A stretch of DNA of 39,957 nt from Streptococcus parasanguinis (lineage in GTDB: Bacteria > Bacillota > Bacilli > Lactobacillales > Streptococcaceae): assembly GCA_018365265.1 (NCBI GenBank), contig JAGZKI010000019.1, positions 1 to 39,957 of the forward strand. The letters run 5' to 3'. The notes under the pieces were generated by a model that saw only the letters and a list, made by a program, of their open reading frames with translations, searched no databases and was not told where the DNA came from. The first letter of the stretch is position 1; every line of letters begins with the position of its first letter. Made by a program: the position numbers and the translations under genes. Positions 1-7,734 of this stretch are shown one piece after another.

Positions 1-598
1 AGTCAACATCCGCTGTTGGATCGAAGGAAGTGGTTTCTCAACTTGTTTCTTTGTCTCAATCTGCTTCGATGAGCGAGAAGCTTTCCAAATTGGCCTCAGT
101 GAGTCAATCAGAGTCACAAGTCCAAGCCTCGACTTCAGCGAGTCAATCTGAATCGCAAGTCCGCGAATCAATTTCAGCAAGCCAGTCCGAGTCATTGGTA
201 CAAGAATCTGTTTCTGCGAGCCAATCAGAGTCCTTGGTTCAATCCTCAGTTTCAGCAAGTAAATCCGAATCGCAGGTTCAAGCTTCGGTTTCGGCAAGCA
301 AATCTGAGTCACAAGTCCAAGCTTCGATTTCAGCAAGCCAATCAGAATCACAGGTTCAAGCTTCAACATCAGTAAGCCAGTCAGACTCACAAGTTCAAGA
401 ATCAATTTTAGCGAGTCAGTCAGAATCATTATCTGATGTGGTATCTAAATCAACTTCCTTGTCCCAATCGCAGTCAACATCCGCTGTTGGATCGAAGGAA
501 GTGGCTTCTCAACTTGTTTCTTTGTCTCAATCTGCTTCGATGAGCGAGAAGCTTTCCAAATTGGCCTCAGTGAGTCAATCAGAGTCACAAGTCCAAGC
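1..598 (+). repeat. 471-bp higher-order repeat in the adhesin gene
   Basis: Bases 1-127 recur at 472-598 with a single mismatch (t34 versus c505, Val to Ala). The offset of 471 bp equals one 8-unit array plus the spacer (104 + 53 = 157 residues). The copy starting at base 1 is cut by the window edge, so more copies may lie upstream. Confidence 0.9.
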
Positions 599-1469
599 TT
601 CAATTTCAGCAAGTCAATCCGAATCGCAAGTTCAATCTTCGATTTCAGCGAGTCAGTCTGAGTTGCAAGCCCAAGAATCACTTTCGGTAAGTCAATCTGA
701 GTCACAAGTCCAAGCCTCGGCTTCAGCAAGTCAGTCTGAGTTGCAAGCCCAAGAATCACTTTCGGTAAGTCAATCTGAGTCACAAGTCCAAGCTTCGGTT
801 TCGGCAAGCAAATCTGAATCACAAGTTCAAGCTTCGCTTTCAGCAAGTCAATCTGAATCGTTGGCTCAAGCCTCGACTTTAGCAAGTCAGTCTGAGTCGC
901 AGGTTCAAGCTTCTGCCTCAACAAGCGAATCTGCTTCGACTTCTGATGTCGTAGCTGCATCGCAGGTTTCAGAGTCTGGATCGTTCTCTCGATCAGTTTC
1001 AGAGAGTCTATCTGCTTCACAATGGGCATCTCATTCAGAATCTCTAGCGTCAGCATCGCTATCGAAGTCTGACTCCTATAGCCAATCAACTTCGCTCCTT
1101 TCAACAAGCGAATCAGCTTCAACGTCGATGCCAGTGTCTGAATTCCCTTTGACAAGTGTTTCAGAATCTATGAGCGCATCCTCGACAGAGAGTCAATCTC
1201 TATCGTATGAAGCTTCTGAATGGATCAGTGTGTCTTATGCGTCAAGTTTCTCTGCTATGACCAGTCCTTCGGAGTCTGTCGTGTCTTCGTTCAGCACCTC
1301 TTACTCAGAATCTCCAACAGAAGCAAGCTCGCTAAGTGCGAAACATCCTTCAGGACCTGCTCTTCCAGCGACAGGAGCTCATCCTTCATCTAATATCCTT
1401 GCTACGGGAGTTTCCATTCTTCTTTCTGGATTAGCCCTTTTAGGAATCCGGAAAAAAGATAGCAAATAA
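1..1469 (+). CDS. Serine-rich repeat surface adhesin, C-terminal part (5' end outside window)
   Basis: This is the C-terminal end of a cell-wall-anchored serine-rich repeat glycoprotein, the substrate of the accessory Sec system encoded downstream. The frame is open from base 3, so the gene starts before the window; the first ATG seen (base 30) is not a start. Two arrays of 13-residue Ser-rich units (type SQSESQVQASTSA) are separated by a 53-residue spacer. About 150 irregular Ser-rich residues follow. The end is a sorting signal: LPATG (coded at 1362-1376), a hydrophobic stretch and the charged tail RKKDSK. Family knowledge: these adhesins (GspB, Hsa, SrpA, Fap1, PsrP) are O-glycosylated on Ser/Thr in the cytosol and exported by SecA2/SecY2. 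The ligand-binding region is not in the window, so binding specificity cannot be judged. A very Ser-biased composition and a hairpin just after the stop support the call. Confidence 0.95.
   Translation, partial: STSAVGSKEVVSQLVSLSQSASMSEKLSKLASVSQSESQVQASTSASQSESQVRESISASQSESLVQESVSASQSESLVQSSVSASKSESQVQASVSASKSESQVQASISASQSESQVQASTSVSQSDSQVQESILASQSESLSDVVSKSTSLSQSQSTSAVGSKEVASQLVSLSQSASMSEKLSKLASVSQSESQVQASISASQSESQVQSSISASQSELQAQESLSVSQSESQVQASASASQSELQAQESLSVSQSESQVQASVSASKSESQVQASLSASQSESLAQASTLASQSESQVQASASTSESASTSDVVAASQVSESGSFSRSVSESLSASQWASHSESLASASLSKSDSYSQSTSLLSTSESASTSMPVSEFPLTSVSESMSASSTESQSLSYEASEWISVSYASSFSAMTSPSESVVSSFSTSYSESPTEASSLSAKHPSGPALPATGAHPSSNILATGVSILLSGLALLGIRKKDSK
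102..923 (+). repeat. Two arrays of 39-bp (13-residue) coding repeats inside the adhesin
   Basis: Array 1 (102-413) has 8 in-frame units and array 2 (573-923) has 9. The unit is S-[QK]-S-E-S-x-V-Q-x-S-x-S-[AV]. They are separated by a 159-bp spacer that differs from the units. The period is 13 residues rather than the dipeptide-like SRR pattern of many family members. Units differ mainly at silent and conservative positions. Confidence 0.9.
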
Positions 1470-1488
1470 GGTATGAAATATCATGAAT

Positions 1489-1513
1489 AAAGACCGGGAT
1501 ATTACCGGTCTTT
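1489..1513 (+). terminator. Hairpin after the adhesin gene
   Basis: AAAGACCGG (1489-1497) pairs with CCGGTCTTT (1505-1513) around a 7-base loop. The T-tract is short (TTTT then A), so termination may be partial. It separates the adhesin from gtf3. Confidence 0.65.
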
Positions 1514-1547
1514 TATGAATTCAAAAAGTTTAAGAAGTTTTAAAATA

Positions 1548-1556
1548 TGTTATAAT
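1548..1556 (+). promoter_or_regulatory. Extended -10 promoter for gtf3
   Basis: TGTTATAAT is a perfect TGnTATAAT extended -10; no good -35 is visible. It would give a leader of about 95 bases. That leader holds a direct repeat, GACAAGGAA at 1558-1566 and 1587-1595, of unknown role. Confidence 0.6.
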
Positions 1557-1656
1557 GGACAAGGAAGTTTTCAGTAAAGTAATATAGACAAGGAAACTCT
1601 ATCCGTACTATATGAAATTACGAATATAGATCAAAAAGAAGAGTTAGAGGGAAGAA

Positions 1657-2661
1657 ATGAAAATCCATTTTACAAATTTATTCGGGCAATCTTCGCAAAG
1701 TGTTGCTCTAATGGCGCAAAATGATATTATGAATGTGGTTCGTGAACTTGGGGTCAATGAACTTGGAATCTATTTTTATGATCAAACGAATGAACCGGAT
1801 GGTGAGTTGAGTTCACGGATGGACGGTATTTTAGCAGGTGTAGCTTTTGGGGATATTGTCTTCGTTCAATCACCTTCTTGGAACGGAATTGAGTGGGATA
1901 ATCGTTTGGTGGATAAGTTAAAACTCCTTCAAACGAAACTAGTCATGTTCATCCATGATGTCCCACCTCTCATGTTTGAAAGCAATTATTATCTCATGCC
2001 TGCTTATATTGAGATGTATAATAAGAGCGACCTTGTTGTTGTCCCATCAGAACAGATGTACCATCGTCTAGTATCAGAAGGGCTTACAGTTAAAAAATAT
2101 GTGGTCCAAAAATTGTGGGATTTGACCCACAGTTTGGAACTCTACACTCCACAATTTGAGAAAAAGTTGATCTTCTCAGGTAATCCTTCGCGTTTCCCTC
2201 ATATCATCGATTGGAAATATGATACTCCCCTTCATGTCTATACCGAACCAGTTGAAGGAGTTGATTATTCTAAGGTCCATATTGAAGGCTGGCGGACCAA
2301 GCAAGAGTTGCTTTTGGAACTTTCTAAGGGTGGTTTTGGGCTTGTCTGGGGAAATTCAGAGAATCCTGAGGATGAGCGGGATTACTACAAAGAAAATATT
2401 TCCTACAAATTATCGACTTATCTGTCCGCAGGTCTTCCGGTAGTCGTGCCAGACTATTTGTCAAATGCAGACTATATTCGAGAAAAAGGGATCGGCTTTG
2501 TAGCATCCAGTCTTGAAGAAGCTAATCGTTTGGTTCAAGACTGCACAGAAGAAGAGTATGCCCAAATGGTTCAAAAGGCTCAATATACTTCTTATTTGAT
2601 CCGCAATGGCTATTTTACAAAGAAATTATTTATTGATAGTATTATGGCTCTAGGGAAATAA
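1657..2661 (+). CDS. gtf3: Glycosyltransferase Gtf3 (Nss/GtfC-type) acting on the adhesin
   Basis: The 334-residue protein matches the family first called nucleotide sugar synthetase-like (Nss) in SRRP loci and later shown to be a glucosyltransferase (Gtf3 in S. parasanguinis). The known role is to add a second sugar, glucose, to the GlcNAc that GtfA/GtfB place on the serine-rich repeats. The N-terminus (MKIHFTNLFGQSSQS) and a GT-B-like C-terminal half with the stretch YLSAGLPVVVPDYLSNADYI fit this family and its length. The start has AGAGGGA just upstream. The gene has its own promoter and terminator, so it is a single unit between adhesin and secY2. Other SRRP loci often carry further transferases here; none is present. 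Donor specificity is inferred from the family. Confidence 0.9.
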   Translation: MKIHFTNLFGQSSQSVALMAQNDIMNVVRELGVNELGIYFYDQTNEPDGELSSRMDGILAGVAFGDIVFVQSPSWNGIEWDNRLVDKLKLLQTKLVMFIHDVPPLMFESNYYLMPAYIEMYNKSDLVVVPSEQMYHRLVSEGLTVKKYVVQKLWDLTHSLELYTPQFEKKLIFSGNPSRFPHIIDWKYDTPLHVYTEPVEGVDYSKVHIEGWRTKQELLLELSKGGFGLVWGNSENPEDERDYYKENISYKLSTYLSAGLPVVVPDYLSNADYIREKGIGFVASSLEEANRLVQDCTEEEYAQMVQKAQYTSYLIRNGYFTKKLFIDSIMALGK

Positions 2662-2676
2662 ATAGAATAAAAAAGG

Positions 2677-2707
2677 ATTCTTCAGACATAAATCTGAAGA
2701 ATTTTTT
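2677..2707 (+). terminator. Rho-independent terminator after gtf3
   Basis: ATTCTTCAGA (2677-2686) pairs perfectly with TCTGAAGAAT (2693-2702) around a 6-base loop, followed by a run of T. It separates gtf3 from the secY2 operon. Confidence 0.88.
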
Positions 2708-2766
2708 ATTGAATACGGTACCAAGACCATAATTTTTTAGAATATTAAGGATTAGTGACAAATAAG

Positions 2767-2795
2767 TTTAGAAAATAAGCGAATTATGGTAAAAT
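2767..2795 (+). promoter_or_regulatory. Probable promoter of the secY2-asp5 operon
   Basis: The extended -10 TGGTAAAAT (2787-2795) lies 17 bases after TTTAGA (2767-2772), which matches 4 of 6 -35 positions. It would leave an 80-90-base leader before secY2. Confidence 0.45.
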
Positions 2796-2884
2796 AAGTT
2801 GAGATAATGTACTTTATAAACACATATTTAAGGGCTGTTTTTCCAGTGAAATGGTCAAAATGAGTAAGAGAAAGTTTAAAAGAA

Positions 2885-4102
2885 ATGTTAAAACGATCTG
2901 AAGTAGGGAAGAGATTTTGTTGGACGATATTTTTCGTCTTTATTTATGTTTTGGGAAGTAAAATTTCCCTGCCTTTTGTGGACTTATCAAAGGCTTTGAG
3001 GCTCAATGAGGGAACAACAACTGGTTTACAACTCTCGAGTGCTGTGATGGGGGGAAATCTCCGCGGAATGTCGATCTTTTCGATCGGTCTATCCCCTTGG
3101 ATGTCTTCCATGATTTTGTGGCGGATGTTTACCGTTTCAAAACGTTTTAACCTCGAAAAAACCAGCTCAGAGATTGTGGAGCGTCGAAAGATGTATGTGA
3201 CCTTGGTGCTCGCTATTGTCCAGTCCTTAGCGGTGGCCATGTATTTACCTCTAAAAACCGATCTGGATTCGGGACTTGTCATTGCGGTCAATACTATGAT
3301 TATGGTGGCTGGAGCCTTCTTTTTAGTTTGGTTATCCGATCTAAATGCTGCTTTAGGGCTCGGAAGTTCTGTGGTGATCATGATGGCTGGGATGGTGATG
3401 TACCTTCCAGAAGACGTGGTGCAGACCCTTTCAAGTGTCAATAATATCCCAGAGATCGCTTATGTTCTGGGGATGATCTTCCTTTTGATTTTTGTCTATG
3501 TGGCAGTTTTAGTGGAATATTCCAAGTATCAAATCCCTGTTAATAAATTAGGAATTCATAACAACCTTAAAAGTTATACCTTTTTGGATATCAAGATCAA
3601 TCCTGCAGGGGGTATGCCTTTTATGTATGCCATGACCCTGGTGTCTATTCCTCAGTACGCTATGCTTTTGATCTTGTCCATGGACTCCAATGCTAAATGG
3701 GCTGCCCAGCTAGCCAAGCACTTGGTAATGGGAGACCCAATTTGGATTCTTCTTTATATTTTTGTCATTGCAATTCTTTCTTTTGCCTTTGCCTTTGTCA
3801 ATGTGAATGGAGAAGAAATTGCAGAGAAAATGATGAAGGCCTCAGAATATATCGATTATATTTATCCTGGAGCAGACACACGTCGCTATATCAATAAAAT
3901 TGTTCTACGCTTGACTGTTTTTGGAACTCTGTATTTGATTCTCTTTACCGCTCTTCCTTTTTCAATCTTGCTATGGGATAAGGATCTTTTACGTTTGACC
4001 ATGATCCCAGGGACCTTCCTTATGTTTGTCGGAATGATTTACAATATCCGAGAAGAAATTCGTGCCCTTCGCGTCAATCAACGTTATACAAGAATATTCT
4101 AG
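2885..4102 (+). CDS. secY2: Accessory Sec translocase channel SecY2
   Basis: SecY2 forms the membrane channel that exports the glycosylated adhesin. The 405-residue protein is short compared with housekeeping SecY (about 430) and shows the expected series of about ten hydrophobic segments. The first is at residues 11-30, and there is a long cytosolic loop around residues 225-245. The start ATG is preceded only by a weak purine-rich site. An upstream in-frame stop at 2861-2863 rules out a longer form. The stop lies 8 bases before asp1, and the asp1 ribosome site AGGAGT overlaps it. Housekeeping SecY would be expected in a ribosomal protein cluster; the neighbours here identify the accessory paralogue. 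Confidence 0.95.
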   Translation: MLKRSEVGKRFCWTIFFVFIYVLGSKISLPFVDLSKALRLNEGTTTGLQLSSAVMGGNLRGMSIFSIGLSPWMSSMILWRMFTVSKRFNLEKTSSEIVERRKMYVTLVLAIVQSLAVAMYLPLKTDLDSGLVIAVNTMIMVAGAFFLVWLSDLNAALGLGSSVVIMMAGMVMYLPEDVVQTLSSVNNIPEIAYVLGMIFLLIFVYVAVLVEYSKYQIPVNKLGIHNNLKSYTFLDIKINPAGGMPFMYAMTLVSIPQYAMLLILSMDSNAKWAAQLAKHLVMGDPIWILLYIFVIAILSFAFAFVNVNGEEIAEKMMKASEYIDYIYPGADTRRYINKIVLRLTVFGTLYLILFTALPFSILLWDKDLLRLTMIPGTFLMFVGMIYNIREEIRALRVNQRYTRIF

Positions 4103-4110
4103 GAGTAACT

Positions 4111-5700
4111 ATGTATTATTTTGTACCAGCCTGGTATGGAACGGACCGCATCTGGCAGCAAACAGCTACCCCTTGGTACTGGATGCGAGAATCCATTGAA
4201 TTTGACGATACCATTAATCAAGTTCGTATTTTTCAAGAAGCAGGAATGGATCGGATCTTATTGTTGCCTCACTATAGTCCTCAGTTGCGCTATTTTTTAC
4301 ACCGTCAAGATTTACTTGAGACAGATGTGCTCTCGATTTTTGATCGGATCCAAAAGGTTCCGTCTGATTTGGCTATGCGCCCAGTCCAGCTTCAAGATAT
4401 CGAATGGCCGAGTGAGACAACTTTTTCTTATACTCCCTTTTTGGCAATAGCATTTCGAAAAGGTAAACGCCTAGCAAAAATTGATATGGGAGTAGATGGG
4501 AATATCCTTACCCTAACCCGTTATAAAGAGGGTGAAACCCTTTATGTCGAATATTTAGATGACCGTGGTTTTATCTCTAGTAGAGTTTACTATAAAGATG
4601 AGAAACCTTATTTTCAAGAGTATTTGAGTTTTGATGGACAATGGGTTTTGAGAGAAATGTTGATCGAAGAGAACCAATCTGTTATGGTCAATGAAGCTTT
4701 CTTTCCTGCCTTCAAAAAAGAAAGTTATTCCAATATGGGAGAAGTTGTCGCTGAAAAAATGAAGGAACAGCTGTTGACTCTGGTTCCAGGACGAGATCAG
4801 TTGGTGGTGGCAGCACATCCAGCAAATTTGACTTTTTTACAAGATACAGCGAGTAGAGTTAAGAAAGTCTTGTCCTTCTATGGAGATCGTCAGCCCTTAT
4901 CTGCTGAAAACTTTGCCCTCTATTTTGATATGATAGATGCCCAGCTCTTGATTACAGATAGTGAAAAAACCAAAGAAGCGATTGCGGTTTTTTCTCCTAG
5001 CCTGGCTCAAAAGACGCACCGGATTACCTCTTTTGACTCCCGTCTCCGTTTGGGTTCTAGTCAGGAGCGCAAGGAATCAAAGATTTACTATTATGTCAAT
5101 GAAAGCGAGCTTCCAAGCAAGAAACAGCTTAAAAATATTCTAGAAATTTTGTCGCAATACCCTTTATTTGAAGTCGTTTTTGCATTTTATAATGGTTCAC
5201 CAGAGAGGGTGAAAGAATTAGAAGGGCAACTTGAGGAATTGATTGCTAGTGAGCAGGACTTGCATCTGCTTCAATCACCTGCTCAAATACAAGGTCTTGG
5301 GGAAAACCAGATCATCGATGAAGAATCTGTACAAGGCGAGCCGGATTACCGTTTTGTGGTTAAGAATTTTTCAAATGAAAATGACATTATTCAAGAGTTG
5401 GAAAAAACACGTTTGATTGTAGATTTAAGCGAGGAGCCCAACCTCTATACGCAGATTGCAGGGATTTCTGCGGGGATTCCTCAAGTCAACCGCGTCCAGA
5501 CAGAGTATGTCGATCATCTGAAAAATGGTTATGTCCTATCTAAGGGAGACCAGGAATTAGAAAAGGCGGTTACGCACTTCTTATTGGAATTGAAGCCTTG
5601 GAATGAAGCCTTGGTCTACTCGATCGAAAAAATTCAAGAATACACGGGTCAACGTTTGATCGAGAAATGGGAAGGATGGATGAGAGAACGTCATGGATAA
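4111..5700 (+). CDS. asp1: Accessory Sec protein Asp1 (Gap1)
   Basis: Asp1 is a cytosolic partner of Asp2 and Asp3 and is needed to export serine-rich repeat adhesins. The 529-residue length and the start MYYFVPAWYGTDRIW fit the family. Published structures describe Asp1 as a GT-B-like fold without transferase activity; here the C-terminal third reads like a degenerate glycosyltransferase domain (AGISAGIPQVN near residues 452-462). It begins 8 bases after secY2 with AGGAGT upstream and overlaps asp2 by 8 bases, so translation of the pair is probably coupled. Confidence 0.93.
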   Translation: MYYFVPAWYGTDRIWQQTATPWYWMRESIEFDDTINQVRIFQEAGMDRILLLPHYSPQLRYFLHRQDLLETDVLSIFDRIQKVPSDLAMRPVQLQDIEWPSETTFSYTPFLAIAFRKGKRLAKIDMGVDGNILTLTRYKEGETLYVEYLDDRGFISSRVYYKDEKPYFQEYLSFDGQWVLREMLIEENQSVMVNEAFFPAFKKESYSNMGEVVAEKMKEQLLTLVPGRDQLVVAAHPANLTFLQDTASRVKKVLSFYGDRQPLSAENFALYFDMIDAQLLITDSEKTKEAIAVFSPSLAQKTHRITSFDSRLRLGSSQERKESKIYYYVNESELPSKKQLKNILEILSQYPLFEVVFAFYNGSPERVKELEGQLEELIASEQDLHLLQSPAQIQGLGENQIIDEESVQGEPDYRFVVKNFSNENDIIQELEKTRLIVDLSEEPNLYTQIAGISAGIPQVNRVQTEYVDHLKNGYVLSKGDQELEKAVTHFLLELKPWNEALVYSIEKIQEYTGQRLIEKWEGWMRERHG

Positions 5701-7237
5701 CAAACAACAATTAACCCATATTCTCCAAATCGGCTCAAGTAGCTGGCAGGATCAGGTGGAGCTTCCTGCTGGACTTGGATGGCACTTTTTTCAAGTCACC
5801 GCTCTTCCATCACTCAAAGACTATATGGAAGAAGAGAAAATCTCCAAATTCAAAGCTTTGATTTTAGAAAAGCCAGAGGATTTGTTGGCTCTAGGAGAAG
5901 ACCTGACCTACTTCCAGCCTTATACTGTGTTTTATGATGAAAGCCATCAGTTAGAGGCCTCTTCTGAAGAATTGGCCCACCTTTTAAGTCTCAAGCAAGC
6001 AAGACCCTGGGATTTCTCAAATAAGCATCAATTTCTCTATGTCTTAGACCGCTTTTTATACGATAATCAATATGGAGATGCCTTTACGGTTAGTGATCTG
6101 CGAGTGAGACCTGATTTTGCTGGTCAGCAAACGGTGCTGGGGAAACATTTTCTTAAGCTAGATGGACTATACGGAGAAGAGTTTACACCAATTGCTCAGT
6201 GGGTCTACAACTATGTGTATGATGCTAGCCGTCCCATCAATTTTTGGTTGGAATACGAAAAAGATCCAAGCTGTCAACTGCAATTGCGGATTCAATTTTA
6301 TCGCTTTGGTGCTCTGGGAGAGTGGGTCAAAGATGCAGTCTTTTCAGAAGAAGAGATGCAAACTCCGCTGGAATTAGACGGAGCAGAGCCTTATTATCTA
6401 GCCTTTTCGCTGGAAGCCAAAGGAGAAGGGATGCTTACGATAGGAGCTCTACACAAGCGCCTGTCCCATGGCCCTCTAGGAGGCATGACAGTAGGAGCAC
6501 AGACTCTTCGGGACCACAAACGTCAAGAAATCTTTGCTTATTTCCATCCTGGCGATATGAAGCCCCCTTTAAACATATACTTTTCTGGGTATCGTCCAGC
6601 CGAAGGATTTGAAGGATTTGGTATGATGCGTGCCATGGGTAGTCCCTTTATTCTCTTTTCTGACCCAAGACTGGAAGGTGGATCCTTTTATATGGGCTCA
6701 GAAGAATTAGAAAATCAAATCACTGCCTTTATTGATCATCATTTGCATTCACTTGGTTTTGGACCGGAAGAAATGAATTTCTCTGGCTTGTCCATGGGGA
6801 CCTTTGGTGCCCTTTACTATGGGGCTCTGTATTGCCCACATGCTATCCTAGTCGGTAAACCCATTGTCAACCTTGGAGATGTCGCTGCCAACCTGAAATT
6901 TAGACGTCCAGATGAGTTTGGAACGTCTCTAGATATGATGCAGTTGATCATCGGTCAAGTGTCACAAGAAGGGATTGGTCAGCTCAATCAACGCTTCTGG
7001 GACCGATTTAAACAGGCGGACTTTAAGGATACGATTCTAGCCCTTGCTTATATGCGAGATGATGACTACGACAAGCAAGCCTATCCAGATATTTTAGAGA
7101 CCTTGTATGAATTGCCGGTTCGGATTATTAGTACCAGTCGTGCCGGTCGGCACAATGATGCGAGTGCTCCGATCATTGAGTGGTTTATGACTCAGTACAA
7201 TGAAATCATGGAAAGAGACTTTGGAAGAAACCAATGA
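5693..7237 (+). CDS. asp2: Accessory Sec protein Asp2 (Gap2), acetyltransferase-type alpha/beta hydrolase
   Basis: Asp2 is both an export factor and, in S. gordonii, an O-acetyltransferase acting on GlcNAc of the adhesin glycan. The 514-residue protein has a GLSMG nucleophile elbow with Ser367 and a late histidine, His487 (AGRHND). An acidic cluster lies at 456-458. As I recall, the S. gordonii triad is Ser362, Glu452, His482; all three shift by exactly five residues here, which places Asp457 at the acidic position. The N-terminal 250 residues are a beta-rich region typical of the family. It overlaps asp1 by 8 bases and asp3 by 4 bases. Acetyl transfer is inferred from family and motif. Confidence 0.93.
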   Translation: MDNKQQLTHILQIGSSSWQDQVELPAGLGWHFFQVTALPSLKDYMEEEKISKFKALILEKPEDLLALGEDLTYFQPYTVFYDESHQLEASSEELAHLLSLKQARPWDFSNKHQFLYVLDRFLYDNQYGDAFTVSDLRVRPDFAGQQTVLGKHFLKLDGLYGEEFTPIAQWVYNYVYDASRPINFWLEYEKDPSCQLQLRIQFYRFGALGEWVKDAVFSEEEMQTPLELDGAEPYYLAFSLEAKGEGMLTIGALHKRLSHGPLGGMTVGAQTLRDHKRQEIFAYFHPGDMKPPLNIYFSGYRPAEGFEGFGMMRAMGSPFILFSDPRLEGGSFYMGSEELENQITAFIDHHLHSLGFGPEEMNFSGLSMGTFGALYYGALYCPHAILVGKPIVNLGDVAANLKFRRPDEFGTSLDMMQLIIGQVSQEGIGQLNQRFWDRFKQADFKDTILALAYMRDDDYDKQAYPDILETLYELPVRIISTSRAGRHNDASAPIIEWFMTQYNEIMERDFGRNQ

Positions 7238-7704
7238 TAAAAATGAAAGAAAATGAAAGTAGACGGATCTACTGGGGCGATACAGTTTTAGCAGATTATC
7301 TTTGGGGGTCGACCATTCAGGCGACTGCCCAAGGTAGCGTTCAATTTCAGAATCCCCTCATGCCATCTGGTCAAGTGCTGAAAACATGGCATTCACAGAC
7401 AAATTTCGGGAAGAACCGCCAAATTCCTAGTCTGCCACTGCTCAAAAGAGAGCAGGGCTATGAACTGGCAATCAAGATCGAAGCAAATCCCGTTCATACC
7501 GTGATGGTAGAAATCATCTTCAAAGATCGCTTTGGAGAGATCGTTGGCCGTCGAGTAACCGCAGAAGGACGCTTGTCCTTCACCTATCCAGACCAAGCCT
7601 ACGCCTACGAAGTACGCTTGCTTAGTGCAGGCTTGCAAGAGTTTACCTTCCACTATTTCACTATTCAACCAATATCGTCTGAGGGAGCAGCAGTTCTCGA
7701 ATAG
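7234..7704 (+). CDS. asp3: Accessory Sec protein Asp3 (Gap3)
   Basis: Asp3 completes the Asp1-Asp2-Asp3 complex that binds the adhesin and SecA2 during export. The 156-residue protein contains the family signature near the N-terminus (IYWGDTVLADYLWGSTI) followed by a beta-rich, carbohydrate-module-like body. The ATG overlaps the asp2 stop (ATGA); a second in-frame ATG three codons later is a possible alternative. It ends 30 bases before the secA2 start, the widest gap in the operon core. Confidence 0.92.
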   Translation: MIKMKENESRRIYWGDTVLADYLWGSTIQATAQGSVQFQNPLMPSGQVLKTWHSQTNFGKNRQIPSLPLLKREQGYELAIKIEANPVHTVMVEIIFKDRFGEIVGRRVTAEGRLSFTYPDQAYAYEVRLLSAGLQEFTFHYFTIQPISSEGAAVLE

Positions 7705-7734
7705 ACGAACAAAACTGCAAAAAAGAGGATCACA

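Noticed and set aside
102..923. Regular 39-bp repeats that could look like a CRISPR array
   Set aside because: The units are contiguous, in frame and encode a coherent Ser-rich protein; there are no unique spacers and no cas genes.
445..1155. Long open frame on the - strand across the adhesin repeats
   Set aside because: It is a by-product of the repetitive Ser codons on + (the repeats contain no stop in this frame); it has no ribosome site and a low-complexity Leu/Lys/Ile pattern.
2851..2901. Small frame (ATG at 2851 or 2860) before secY2
   Set aside because: No convincing ribosome site, overlaps the secY2 start in another frame, and the peptide is just a Lys-rich run.
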